Below the pieces are notes generated by a model, which worked only from the letters and a program-made list of their open reading frames with translations, did not search any database and had not been told where the DNA came from. The position numbers were made by a program, and so were the translations under genes. Positions 1 to 6,793 of a stretch of 6,885 bases of DNA are shown here, one piece after another. Position 1 is the first letter of the stretch. Each line of letters begins with the position of its first letter. This DNA is from Mariniphaga sp. (GTDB taxonomy: Bacteria > Bacteroidota > Bacteroidia > Bacteroidales > Prolixibacteraceae): positions 1-6,885 of the forward strand of contig JABMQB010000609.1 of assembly GCA_013203525.1 (NCBI GenBank), given 5' to 3'.

Positions 1-497
1 CCTAGCACTCCAACCATAAGATCTTTGTCGCCATCATTATCAAAATCGATTACCTGTACATGAGATGGAGCTATGAGATCATCAGCCAGTATCGATTCGG
101 TATATGTCCCGGCGGGATTTTGCCGAATCCAGGAAACAAAATTTCCTTCATCGTCACACAAAATAACATCCAAAAGATTATCATCATCAAGATCTACAGC
201 CTGAATATGAGCAATAAGAGGAGGTTCAGTGAATTCCTGACCAATAGGCATCTGATCCAGGAAATCAATCATTTCCCCGCTTACACTTTTATTAAGAGTA
301 GACGAAGCATTTTTTTCTGAATCCGATTTGCCAACAATACGCTTAATTACTTCACCTTTGGTCAATCCACTTCGTTTAGCCTGATAATTTAAAAGAAGCA
401 ATGGAACACCTATAACAGCAACTAAAATAATGGCAATGGGAATGATATTTTTATACCCACCTTTTTTCTTTTTAGGAGTAGCTTTTTCTTTTGTCAT
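1..497 (-). CDS. Membrane-anchored FG-GAP/VCBS repeat protein, N-terminal 165 residues (gene runs off the left edge)
   Basis: The ATG at 497-495 opens a frame that stays open to the window edge, so the C-terminus is missing. Seen: a short lysine-rich cytosolic start (residues 3-13), one hydrophobic segment (about 17-37) acting as signal anchor, a polar linker, then aspartate-rich repeats. The first repeat reads AVDLDDDNLLDVIL (residues 90-103) and the second VQVIDFDNDGDKDLMVG (137-153). The DxDxDGxxD pattern is the calcium-binding loop of FG-GAP/VCBS beta-propeller repeats, so a propeller on the periplasmic side is expected (family knowledge). Such domains usually mediate binding or scaffolding; no catalytic residue is visible. 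It lies 141 bases downstream of the cupredoxin-polyferredoxin gene on the same strand, so it may share its transcript or use the promoter-like box at 572-579. A role alongside the polyferredoxin is inference from position only. Confidence 0.85.
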   Translation of the reverse strand, partial: MTKEKATPKKKKGGYKNIIPIAIILVAVIGVPLLLLNYQAKRSGLTKGEVIKRIVGKSDSEKNASSTLNKSVSGEMIDFLDQMPIGQEFTEPPLIAHIQAVDLDDDNLLDVILCDDEGNFVSWIRQNPAGTYTESILADDLIAPSHVQVIDFDNDGDKDLMVGVL

Positions 498-571
498 CTA
501 CAATTTATCTTTATTTATCTAATCAATAAAAATAGTAATTCTAATAAATAATACAATTTCAAAAAATTAAT

Positions 572-579
572 CAAAGTTA
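572..579 (-). promoter_or_regulatory. Possible Bacteroidota -7 box for the VCBS gene
   Basis: On the minus strand this reads TAACTTTG, an exact match to the TAnnTTTG -7 consensus of Bacteroidota sigma factors. It lies about 75 bases upstream of the VCBS ATG. No clear TTG -33 element is found at the usual 19-21 base spacing (only a TTTCC-like stretch), and an 8-base match in AT-rich DNA can be chance. Confidence 0.25.
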
Positions 580-638
580 TTCTTAATAACGGAAAGTTAT
601 TGCTATTCTAAAGAATTAACTCTTAAATATCTGGTGTA

Positions 639-2588
639 TTAATTAGTAAAGAAAATTATCATTGCCACAGCACTACCAATAAGAAACAAGGCCATTGGTA
701 AAATAATCCAAAGTGATTGATGAGAGTTTATGGAATGTGTAAGCATTGATTTTTTTAGATTTCGCAAACTAAGATAAAGCCCGGTTAATATCAAAGCTGA
801 TTGTATCCAAGGAACTAAGCGCGGTAAAAATTGATGCCAGGGTATGTTGGCTGTGCCGAAAAAATCCCAACCCCATCCAAACGGATCAGAAAAAGATTGC
901 ATAACAAATGTTACATTAACAAATAACATGGGTATTACAAAAGCAATCCAAAGCATTAATCCCATTGGAAGTAAAGTGCCGGAAAAGGATAGAAAAACTT
1001 CTTTTATGCTAATTTGAATTTTCGAAATTTTGTTACCTAAGTACGATAATCCGTAAATAATTCCCGGCATTATTACAAGTGAAAGTGACCATACAATTAC
1101 AGTGTAGATGCCAAATAATCCCCAGTTTCCTTTGTCAAGAATATTTACATAATCGCGAACTATTGGCCAGTGCCCTTGATACAAAACACTATAAACAAGA
1201 GCCAATGTAAATACTCCGATTGTCAACCAGGCTTCGCTCCAATTACGTGTACCCAGTTCTGTCCCAAATGGACGGGAATAAAGAGTAACATTGTTATACA
1301 AACAACTTCTGGTACATTCGAGGCATAATCCACAATCAGAGTTTTCATTCATTTCACCCACATTAATTCCATAAGGGCATGCCCAGCCATTTTTGCTTCC
1401 TTTCTGGCAATAATGGGTTTTACAACGATCACAGGTTTTTTGAGATTTATTCCTGAGAGCCAAAGGGCTCATTCGGGAAAAGGGACCAAGAAAACCACTT
1501 ACCGGGCAGAGGTAACGACAAAAAGCCCGGTGTTCAAATATCAAAGCCAAAAGGGTTGGAAGCAATAATAAAGTAATAACCGCAAATCCTGTAACTTGTG
1601 GCAAGGCTACCAGAGTTGTTGAAAAAGTGGTTAGTGCCAAAAGCACAATCAATTTAGGCCAACTGTTTTGTAAGCTTTTGGGCCATTTAAGGAAAAGCCC
1701 GGAATATTTATTTCGATATTCACCCTTGGTACCATCGATTGGCGTAAATACTGTTTTACGTTGAAACAGGTCACCAAAAAATGGGAGTGGGCAAACAGTA
1801 CACCAGATTCTTCCAAGGAATGGAGTCAATATGGCTACCAGCAGGAAAAGCCAAATGGCCCACATTAAAAGAACTCCCAGGTTTCGGCCTGACATTTTTG
1901 TGCCAAAAATGGAAGTCAATATCACCACATAAACCAATATCATGGCTAACAATATCAGAATAGTCTGTGGCCATCTTGAAACTACTATCTTCCTTAGAAA
2001 ACCTGATTTTTTAAAAAGATCACGGTAACCTGCCCGTTTATCTTCATTTTTGGTAATTTGTTTTTGTTGGATAAAAAATCCAATAATCCATAAAACAAAT
2101 ATTCCGATTATAAATCCCAAACTAAAAACAAGCAATGTGTTTGGAAAAATTACCAATTTCCCATGTTCAAATGCGTGCATAGGTCCACACCAAACATGGC
2201 AACGATAATTACTTTTTGCAACCAGAATGTCCGATAGCCCGGGATGTTTTGCAATAAACATAAGCTCCTCAGTAATTATTGGCTTTTCTGTTGGATCACT
2301 TGCTTTAAAAACCTCAACCATTTTACGGGCAGGACTGACCTTGGCATCAATATCGAACTCCTCAAGAAAAAACGAATGTCCGGTATCATCAGTAGAAAAG
2401 GTTAAATACAATGTGTCACCCCGGTTACACCTGATTACTGAAGGATCTTTCCCATAGCGGAAACTTCTGATATGGATATGACGTGCAACAGGTTGCCGGG
2501 TAAAAAACTGGCAGATAATGGCAGGAATTATTCCAAAACTTAAAATAATCAGGAAATTGATAATATATCTTTTAAAACCCTTAATCAT
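639..2588 (-). CDS. Membrane polyferredoxin with N-terminal CuA-like cupredoxin domain (NapH/NosR-type 4Fe-4S protein)
   Basis: A 649-residue inner-membrane electron-transfer protein. Seen, in order: a hydrophobic N-terminal segment (11-29); a periplasmic cupredoxin-like domain (about 35-148) with DTGHSF (His71) and CHVWCGPMHAFEH (Cys130, Cys134, His138); a second membrane segment (151-173); further membrane segments at about 208-229, 237-258 and 312-350; CTVCP (263-267) and CRYLCP (357-362), cysteine pairs like those of NapH/NosR/FixG-type membrane ferredoxins; a cysteine cluster Cys386, 389, 394, 404; a classic CxxCxxCxxxC cluster at Cys419, 422, 425, 429; then about five more membrane segments (452-470, 490-512, 531-556, 592-606, 627-646). 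Two 4Fe-4S clusters are expected. The layout suggests electrons crossing between membrane or cytosolic Fe-S centres and a periplasmic copper site (inference). The CuA motif lacks the usual methionine: Glu141 stands there. There is no FMN-binding domain, so it is not a canonical NosR. The substrate system is unknown. The start at 2588 gives a complete first membrane segment. Confidence 0.85.
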   Translation of the reverse strand: MIKGFKRYIINFLIILSFGIIPAIICQFFTRQPVARHIHIRSFRYGKDPSVIRCNRGDTLYLTFSTDDTGHSFFLEEFDIDAKVSPARKMVEVFKASDPTEKPIITEELMFIAKHPGLSDILVAKSNYRCHVWCGPMHAFEHGKLVIFPNTLLVFSLGFIIGIFVLWIIGFFIQQKQITKNEDKRAGYRDLFKKSGFLRKIVVSRWPQTILILLAMILVYVVILTSIFGTKMSGRNLGVLLMWAIWLFLLVAILTPFLGRIWCTVCPLPFFGDLFQRKTVFTPIDGTKGEYRNKYSGLFLKWPKSLQNSWPKLIVLLALTTFSTTLVALPQVTGFAVITLLLLPTLLALIFEHRAFCRYLCPVSGFLGPFSRMSPLALRNKSQKTCDRCKTHYCQKGSKNGWACPYGINVGEMNENSDCGLCLECTRSCLYNNVTLYSRPFGTELGTRNWSEAWLTIGVFTLALVYSVLYQGHWPIVRDYVNILDKGNWGLFGIYTVIVWSLSLVIMPGIIYGLSYLGNKISKIQISIKEVFLSFSGTLLPMGLMLWIAFVIPMLFVNVTFVMQSFSDPFGWGWDFFGTANIPWHQFLPRLVPWIQSALILTGLYLSLRNLKKSMLTHSINSHQSLWIILPMALFLIGSAVAMIIFFTN

Positions 2589-2684
2589 TTACATATTACG
2601 ATTTTTTTCTTGTAAACGGCTAAAAATAGATATTATAAATCACTTTCTTTTGTTTTTACTTTATGTTATTAAGTAATAGTAATT

Positions 2685-3761
2685 TTAAAATGATTCACCA
2701 AAACTTATATAAAATCCTGATTGATTTTGAGATCCTATTGCATAGTCAATTCTTAAATTGGTGTTTTCATTTTTATCTACCAAAAAACGTAATCCAATTC
2801 CGGCATTTGGTTTAAAACTTTTATTGCCGATGCTACTTATTTTTTCATAAATCATAGAAACACCTCCAAAAGTAGCAAGACCAATTTTCCAGAATAAATT
2901 TGTCCGGTATTCTAATTGAATTGAAGAAAAGTTTTTATCCCTGAACCTTCCTAAATAATATCCTCTGACATATTTATCGCCACCCATCATAGCATAATCA
3001 TAAAAAGGAGGATTGCCAAATATACTGGAATGGTAAAAACGGCTGGCCAAAATATGTTTATTTGTTTTGCCTAAACCAAAGTAGTTGCGGTAATCAATGG
3101 CAGTTTTAAAATAGAATGATGAACTGAAATTGAATGAATTGTTGAATTCAAAATAATTGCCTTTTGTGGGAGATAAAATATTATTTCTGCGATCCTTTAA
3201 AAGAAGTACCTTAATGCCAAAGTTGTTTGCATTCTTTAATTCGGGATAGGATTCACCATCATTCAGATATTCAAAATTACTAAAGCTTTTATAGTCTATT
3301 CCTAATCCAAAAAATAGTTTGTTTTTAATATTTTTAAGTAAATCCAAATCAAATATAAGCCTGTTGCTTTGAAAGTTTATTTCGCCAGATTCAGATGTGT
3401 TATTACCAATACCATAGTACAAATCAGGGTATTTTGAATAATGAATTACTCCACGTGTAAACCAAGCCTCTTTTGGGAAAAAATAATTCCAGTCAGATTC
3501 AAGAATTAGCTGTTTGTTCCATGTATAATTAAATTCAATTTTTGCATTCGATGTACGGGTTAAAGTATCATTAGCATTATTAAATGTAAAAAGAGTAACG
3601 GCACCCAGGTAAGTTTTTGTTTCGGGAGAATAACCAATTACGGGAACCGGAAGGATTGATATATTTTTAACAGATTTATTCTCCTGACATCGGACTGCAT
3701 TTGTAACAAACAGAATAGTGATAAGTAAAGCAATAAATTTGGTATTAAACTTTGTTTTCAT
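2685..3761 (-). CDS. Omp85/BamA-like outer-membrane beta-barrel protein (no POTRA domains)
   Basis: A 358-residue outer-membrane protein of the bacterial surface antigen (Omp85 barrel) type. The ATG at 3761-3759 is preferred over one eight codons upstream because it gives a normal signal peptide: MKTKFNTK, a hydrophobic core (about 8-20), then a small polar region before QENK. The mature part opens with PVPVIGYSPETKTYLGA (about 29-45), a common opening of this short family, and continues as amphipathic strands. VRGY at 265-268 matches the conserved VRGF/Y loop motif of Omp85 barrels, and the chain ends in Phe, as outer-membrane barrels do. At this length there is no room for POTRA repeats, so it is neither BamA nor TamA proper. 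Its export or insertion substrate is unknown. It ends 96 bases before the polyferredoxin start on the same strand; a functional link is not evident. Confidence 0.85.
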   Translation of the reverse strand: MKTKFNTKFIALLITILFVTNAVRCQENKSVKNISILPVPVIGYSPETKTYLGAVTLFTFNNANDTLTRTSNAKIEFNYTWNKQLILESDWNYFFPKEAWFTRGVIHYSKYPDLYYGIGNNTSESGEINFQSNRLIFDLDLLKNIKNKLFFGLGIDYKSFSNFEYLNDGESYPELKNANNFGIKVLLLKDRRNNILSPTKGNYFEFNNSFNFSSSFYFKTAIDYRNYFGLGKTNKHILASRFYHSSIFGNPPFYDYAMMGGDKYVRGYYLGRFRDKNFSSIQLEYRTNLFWKIGLATFGGVSMIYEKISSIGNKSFKPNAGIGLRFLVDKNENTNLRIDYAIGSQNQSGFYISFGESF

Positions 3762-3782
3762 CTCATTAAAATTGTTAGTTCT

Positions 3783-3790
3783 CAAATGTA
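3783..3790 (-). promoter_or_regulatory. Possible Bacteroidota -7 box for the outer-membrane barrel gene
   Basis: The minus strand reads TACATTTG, an exact TAnnTTTG match, 21 bases upstream of the preferred ATG at 3761. It would place the transcript start close to the gene. If used, it also argues against the upstream in-frame ATG at 3785, which lies inside the box. No convincing -33 TTG was seen at the standard spacing. Confidence 0.35.
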
Positions 3791-4113
3791 TTTATCTCAT
3801 TCTATTGTTTATTTTAAATGTATTCGATAGAATTCGCAAGCTCATTTCGATGGAACTCCCATGATTTTAATTATTCTTGTTTGTGTAGTATTTCTGCATG
3901 GTCGTTTCATAGGTACAATACGTAACAATATATTTCTTTAATATTTGTGGTAAATCTAACAGTAAAAAACAACAATTGAATTTATAATATAGCAATCCTG
4001 AATAAAATTAACAGGCCAAAAAATTCCAAGCAATTTTTTTAGATAATGTTAATACAACCTTCAAATGTTTTACTGATTGGTAAATTGTGAGCCATTATAA
4101 AAATTAATCATAT
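3786..4113. other. Intergenic stretch without a supportable gene
   Basis: About 330 bases of AT-rich DNA between the outer-membrane barrel gene and the broken cytochrome gene. On the minus strand it includes a tiny frame of about 22 codons beginning MKRPC, which has no recognisable features. The only structures noted are the promoter-like box at its left end (3783-3790) and the A/T-only hairpin at 4018-4039. Confidence 0.6.
4018..4039 (-). terminator. A/T-only hairpin, possible terminator after the cytochrome gene
   Basis: AAAAAATT at 4018-4025 and AATTTTTT at 4032-4039 form a perfect 8-bp inverted repeat around a 6-base loop, about 75 bases downstream of the cytochrome stop. On either strand the 3' arm ends in a T run, as in a bidirectional intrinsic terminator. 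The stem has no G-C pairs, so its stability is doubtful. Confidence 0.3.
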
Positions 4114-4518
4114 TCATTCACTAGTCTGATCTTCTATGCCTAATGCAATTAAATAATCAACCAGGATATTTACTTCTTCATCAGAAAAATATGTTTGAGG
4201 CATATCTTTATTTTGGTAACCCGAAACCTTTTCATATCCCGGATCGATAATAGCTTTTTTCAAATACTTTCGGTCGGCCACAATTGTCGATGACTTGCCT
4301 TTTCGTATAACAGTAATATTTTTCAAAAAAATATTATTCAAAGGCGGTCCATACGTTATTTTCCCATCCAATGAATGGCAAACTATACATCCGTATTTAG
4401 TATACAGAATTGAACCTTCTTGTAGAATATCCTGATTATTTTACTTTTTATTTGGTTTTTCTCCACAAGCAATAAAGAAAAGGAATACGATCAATACAAG
4501 TTTATAAATTTTACCCAT
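4114..4518 (-). pseudogene. Lipoprotein cytochrome c, interrupted by one in-frame TAA
   Basis: Read through the stop, this is a 134-codon cytochrome c. The ATG at 4518-4516 starts a lipoprotein signal peptide ending FFIAC (Cys18 would carry the lipid), followed by GEKPNKK and TAA at 4443-4441. The same frame then continues through ILYTKYGCIVCHSLDG, with the haem-binding CxxCH at Cys44, Cys47 and His48, then YGPPL (57-60 region) and KDMP, whose Met106 is the likely second axial ligand. The C-terminal helix motif SDEEVNILVDYL (112-123) is typical. The domain resembles the cytochrome c domain fused to some COX2 proteins and other small respiratory cytochromes (family knowledge). No good start lies between the stop and CxxCH, so a downstream restart would lack both export signal and haem site. 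One base substitution explains the break; a sequencing error is possible. Mobile-element DNA begins 73 bases upstream of the start and may have affected the promoter. Confidence 0.8.
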
Positions 4519-4590
4519 CTGGAGTAAAACGTTATGTTGTTTTAAATGTTTATGGAGACATATAAAAAGCTGATATAATAATGGCTTGAT

Positions 4591-4682
4591 TGGAAAAACC
4601 GTTCTCATTGACCACCCAAAATCAGAATCACTGACCACTAGACAAATAATAAAATATACTTTTAAAGGGTGTGATACAAAAC
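4591..4682 (+). repeat. Direct repeat copy 1 (left end of the element)
   Basis: These 92 bases recur at 6794-6885 in the same orientation with a single difference: T at 4622 against C at 6825. The match begins exactly at the element's terminal TGG and is cut off only by the window edge. Confidence 0.97.
4651..4680 (-). promoter_or_regulatory. Possible outward promoter inside the mobile element
   Basis: On the minus strand TTTG (4680-4677) is followed after 18 bases by TATATTTT (4658-4651), seven of eight bases of the Bacteroidota -7 box. It points out of the element towards the cytochrome gene. The same bases are present in the second copy (6854-6883), where the direction is antisense to the hypothetical gene. 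The spacing is one base shorter than usual, so this is tentative. Confidence 0.25.
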
Positions 4683-4756
4683 GGTTTTATTTAGACACTT
4701 ATAAACGTATAAATTCCGGAGTGGAATGGTCAGTTAATATCGGCACGGCTTGATTC

Positions 4757-4793
4757 AAAAACCGGAGAGGGGTGATCAACTAGTCCGGTTTTT
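4757..4793 (+). repeat. Perfect 10-bp inverted repeat at the right end of the element
   Basis: AAAAACCGGA (4757-4766) and TCCGGTTTTT (4784-4793) can pair fully around a 17-base loop. The left arm is an additional copy of the element's terminal motif, so the hairpin follows from the repeat structure of the end. On the plus strand it ends in five T and could also work as an intrinsic terminator, shielding the downstream genes from transcription coming through the element. Confidence 0.6.
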
Positions 4794-4799
4794 CCACTA

Positions 4800-4829
4800 T
4801 TGCATAATTTGTTAATTTTTAATAACTTG
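4800..4829 (+). promoter_or_regulatory. Possible promoter of the amidohydrolase operon
   Basis: TTG at 4800-4802 is followed after 20 bases by TAACTTG (4823-4829), one T short of the TAnnTTTG box. The spacing fits the 19-21 bases expected for Bacteroidota. It begins directly outside the mobile element, about 50 bases before the ATG at 4880. The imperfect -7 box keeps this tentative. Confidence 0.25.
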
Positions 4830-4879
4830 CACTATTATTTAACACTTAAATTCAATTCTTAATTTCTAAACTACCCTAA

Positions 4880-6073
4880 ATGGATACTTCCGAATTTTTT
4901 AAACAAGCAGAACAAATCTCTGATGATCCTTATTCTAGGATTCCCGATCATGTTATTCCAGTAATAAAGGATGAAAACAACCTTATTAATGTTCACTGTC
5001 ATATCTTTAATGACACAATTGTTCCAAAAAGGATATTTAATATCAAAATGCCTTACAGTAGGCGATTTGTAGGCAATTTAGCCACTTTACTTCATAAAAT
5101 AATTGGTAGGTCAAACGAAGATAAATTAAGCAACCTGGCATATTTCATAAGTTTGTTTAAATCACCTACTGAAAAAATCGCAGATAAATTGGTTAGTTAT
5201 TTTGACAAAAATTCAATTTTCTGCCCACTTATGATGGACATGCTTCAAGGTAGGCAAAGAATTGTCAGAGACGATGAATGGGAAAAATACATTAATCTGC
5301 AATTTCAAGACCTTAATAAGTTATTTAAACAGAATCCTAAAAAATATAATTTTTTGCCTTTTATCCCAATTGATCCTTTAAATGAGAAAGTTTATGATAT
5401 TTTCTTAAAAGCATTTAATGGTGAATACGGATTCAAGCCTATGGGTATTAAAATATATCCATCATTAGGATATCTTCCATCACATTCTGTTTTAATGAAT
5501 ATATATAAAGTATGTCAAGAAAAGAATATTCCAATAACAGCTCATTGCAGTAGTGGAAAAACAAGAGGATTTCGCAAACATGTTAAGAATATTGTTGGTT
5601 GGAAAGTTAATAAACAAGGTATATGGACACAGGAACCTGAGAGCAAATGGTTTTTTTCTGGGAAGTCTTATGCCAATTATTTTAACAATCCTAAAAATTG
5701 GGAAAAAGTACTGGAAGCATATCCTAAATTGAAATTAAATTTTGGTCATTTCGGAGGTGAATATCAGTGGAATAAACTTTTAAAAGGTAAAAATAACACT
5801 TGGGTTAGTAGAATCATGGGGTATTTCGCCAGATATGAAAATGTATATGCAGATATTTCATTCACAAATGCTTATCCAAACCTTTTCCCACTGATTAAAG
5901 ACAGGTTATTGAGTTCGTCCCTTGTATTTGAACGTACTCTTTATGGATTGGACTATTATATGGTTGTTGTAAGAGGGCATTACAGAAGTTTAAAAATTGA
6001 TTTTGATGTGGCAATGGGTGAAAAAATAATCGCCAAAATTGGAAAAGAAAATCCAAGGAAATTCCTATTTTGA
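4880..6073 (+). CDS. Metal-dependent amidohydrolase (Amidohydrolase_2-like TIM barrel)
   Basis: A 397-residue soluble enzyme with no signal peptide or membrane segment. Seen: the HxH metal motif in INVHCHIFN (His39, His41) near the start; GIKIYPSLGYLP (180-191), the usual strand-four region of the family; ITAHCSSG (His212); LNFGHFGGE (His280); YADISF (313-318); and LYGLDYY with Asp348, the late metal-binding or catalytic aspartate. The chain ends NPRKFLF, like the terminal helix of this family. All core metal-ligand positions appear present, so an active hydrolase or decarboxylase is likely, but the substrate cannot be read from sequence. An insertion of about 60 residues after HxH (45-105) is larger than in compact members (by eye). 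The gene starts 83 bases after the mobile element and is followed after 61 bases by a hypothetical gene on the same strand, probably co-transcribed. It is AT-rich. Confidence 0.85.
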   Translation: MDTSEFFKQAEQISDDPYSRIPDHVIPVIKDENNLINVHCHIFNDTIVPKRIFNIKMPYSRRFVGNLATLLHKIIGRSNEDKLSNLAYFISLFKSPTEKIADKLVSYFDKNSIFCPLMMDMLQGRQRIVRDDEWEKYINLQFQDLNKLFKQNPKKYNFLPFIPIDPLNEKVYDIFLKAFNGEYGFKPMGIKIYPSLGYLPSHSVLMNIYKVCQEKNIPITAHCSSGKTRGFRKHVKNIVGWKVNKQGIWTQEPESKWFFSGKSYANYFNNPKNWEKVLEAYPKLKLNFGHFGGEYQWNKLLKGKNNTWVSRIMGYFARYENVYADISFTNAYPNLFPLIKDRLLSSSLVFERTLYGLDYYMVVVRGHYRSLKIDFDVAMGEKIIAKIGKENPRKFLF

Positions 6074-6134
6074 TTTAAATGGCTGAAGTTGAAGCTATAT
6101 GCTAATATTTGAAAGTTAAATAATCTTTAGACAT

Positions 6135-6791
6135 ATGAAAAACAAATTTGAACAACTATTGGAAAAACAAATTCCTGAAATCAATTTCCTTACAGCATCA
6201 GGTGGGGATATAAAACCAGGTAGTATTTTAGAATCACAGAATAAGGATATTGTTATTGGTTATTTACCAAAGTATTTTAAAAATATTCCTCCATTTAATG
6301 AAGAAAATTTATCTGTTATTGAGGTTCCTTATAATATCCAACTGGATAAAATATCTGGCATTACAAGTGCAAATGGTGCATTAAATATCATGAATTCCCT
6401 TGGTTTAAAATATGATAGTAAATTAAATTATAAGATTGATTTAGAAATAAATGAAATTACATCCTTTAAGTTTGCAAATGACCTTGGGATTATTGATTTT
6501 GAACAAGCAATAGAAAAGTTGGCAAAAACAAATAAATCACTTTTCAAAAAAATTAAAAACCATTATTTGGTTATTAGAGTGATTTATGCTGGAAGTTATA
6601 AAGTCACTATTGACATTGAAAAAAATGAAAAATTTGAAGCAGATAATAAGCTTGAAGGAATAGATTTCAAAGGATCGGCCGAATTTAAAAAAGAAGAAAA
6701 TTCTGTTCTAATAAATAATAACAAAGACGTACCTTTTGGTGTAATCTGCTTTAAAATAAAAAAGAAAAAATTGAAAGAGAAAGACAGATAG
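6135..6791 (+). CDS. Hypothetical 218-residue protein, possibly gasdermin-like
   Basis: I do not recognise this protein with confidence. It is a lysine-rich, very AT-rich gene product with no signal peptide and no conventional membrane helix, and it looks rich in beta strands. Seen: GGDIKPGSIL (24-33) near the start, a central alternating-polarity stretch ending in SFKFANDL (about 110-117), a helix-like stretch (119-139), the strand NHYLVIRVIYAGSYKVTI (142-159), and near the end VPFGVICFKI (199-208) followed by a basic tail KKKKLKEKDR. Compared by eye and from memory, the order of an IKP..IL start, a hydrophobic strand hairpin, a YV..I-type strand and a closing FG....(K/R)(I/L) strand resembles bacterial gasdermins. 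It is shorter than usual, lacks the N-terminal cysteine of those proteins, and no protease gene is adjacent. That reading is weak. It probably forms an operon with the amidohydrolase. It ends two bases before the second element copy. Confidence 0.75.
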   Translation: MKNKFEQLLEKQIPEINFLTASGGDIKPGSILESQNKDIVIGYLPKYFKNIPPFNEENLSVIEVPYNIQLDKISGITSANGALNIMNSLGLKYDSKLNYKIDLEINEITSFKFANDLGIIDFEQAIEKLAKTNKSLFKKIKNHYLVIRVIYAGSYKVTIDIEKNEKFEADNKLEGIDFKGSAEFKKEENSVLINNNKDVPFGVICFKIKKKKLKEKDR

Positions 6792-6793
6792 AA

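Larger units (their letters stand above)
4591..4796. mobile_element. 206-bp MITE-like element with IS21-type ends (no transposase)
   Basis: The ends are TGGAAAAACC (4591-4600) and GGTTTTTCCA (4787-4796), a perfect 10-bp terminal inverted repeat; similarity extends to about 22 of 27 bases. Inside each end are further repeats: TGACCAC at 4609-4615 and again at 4632-4638, with TGGTCA at 4727-4732 and GTGATCA at 4772-4778 facing the other way. Multiple repeated binding sites inside both ends are a hallmark of IS21-family elements (established knowledge); assignment to that family is inference from this pattern. There is no open frame that could encode a transposase, so the copy is non-autonomous, probably a deletion derivative. 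No 4-8 base target duplication is visible between the flanks (CTTGAT on the left, CTATTG on the right), which could mean decay or recombination between copies. Confidence 0.65.

Noticed and set aside
60..320. Open frame of 86 codons on the plus strand
   Set aside because: It lies opposite the VCBS gene, whose aspartate-rich repeats and membrane anchor are clearly the coding signal.
1771..1974. Short open frames on both strands within the polyferredoxin gene (also 2227-2457)
   Set aside because: All are inside the 649-codon polyferredoxin frame, with no domain or start signal of their own.
639..2588. Calling the polyferredoxin nosR, napH or ccoG
   Set aside because: It lacks the NosR FMN domain, carries a CuA-like domain not found in NapH or CcoG, and no nos, nap or cco gene is visible, so no symbol is justified.
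3827..3906. Tiny minus-strand frame MKRPC... of about 22 codons
   Set aside because: It is too short and has no supporting motif or conserved neighbour signal; likely chance.
4114..4371. Separate 85-residue protein starting at TTG 4371
   Set aside because: This start lies after the CxxCH motif and would discard the haem site. It is the tail of the interrupted cytochrome.
4519..4638. N-terminal extension of the lipoprotein frame beginning MVSDSDFG
   Set aside because: The first residues come from the mobile element, and the same peptide (MVSDSGFG) appears at copy 2. The signal peptide starts cleanly at the ATG at 4518.
4683..4800. Integron attC site flanking a gene cassette
   Set aside because: The hairpin at 4757-4793 is a simple perfect inverted repeat formed by a copy of the element's terminal motif. 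No paired R/L core sites with extrahelical bases were found, and the ends fit an insertion sequence better.
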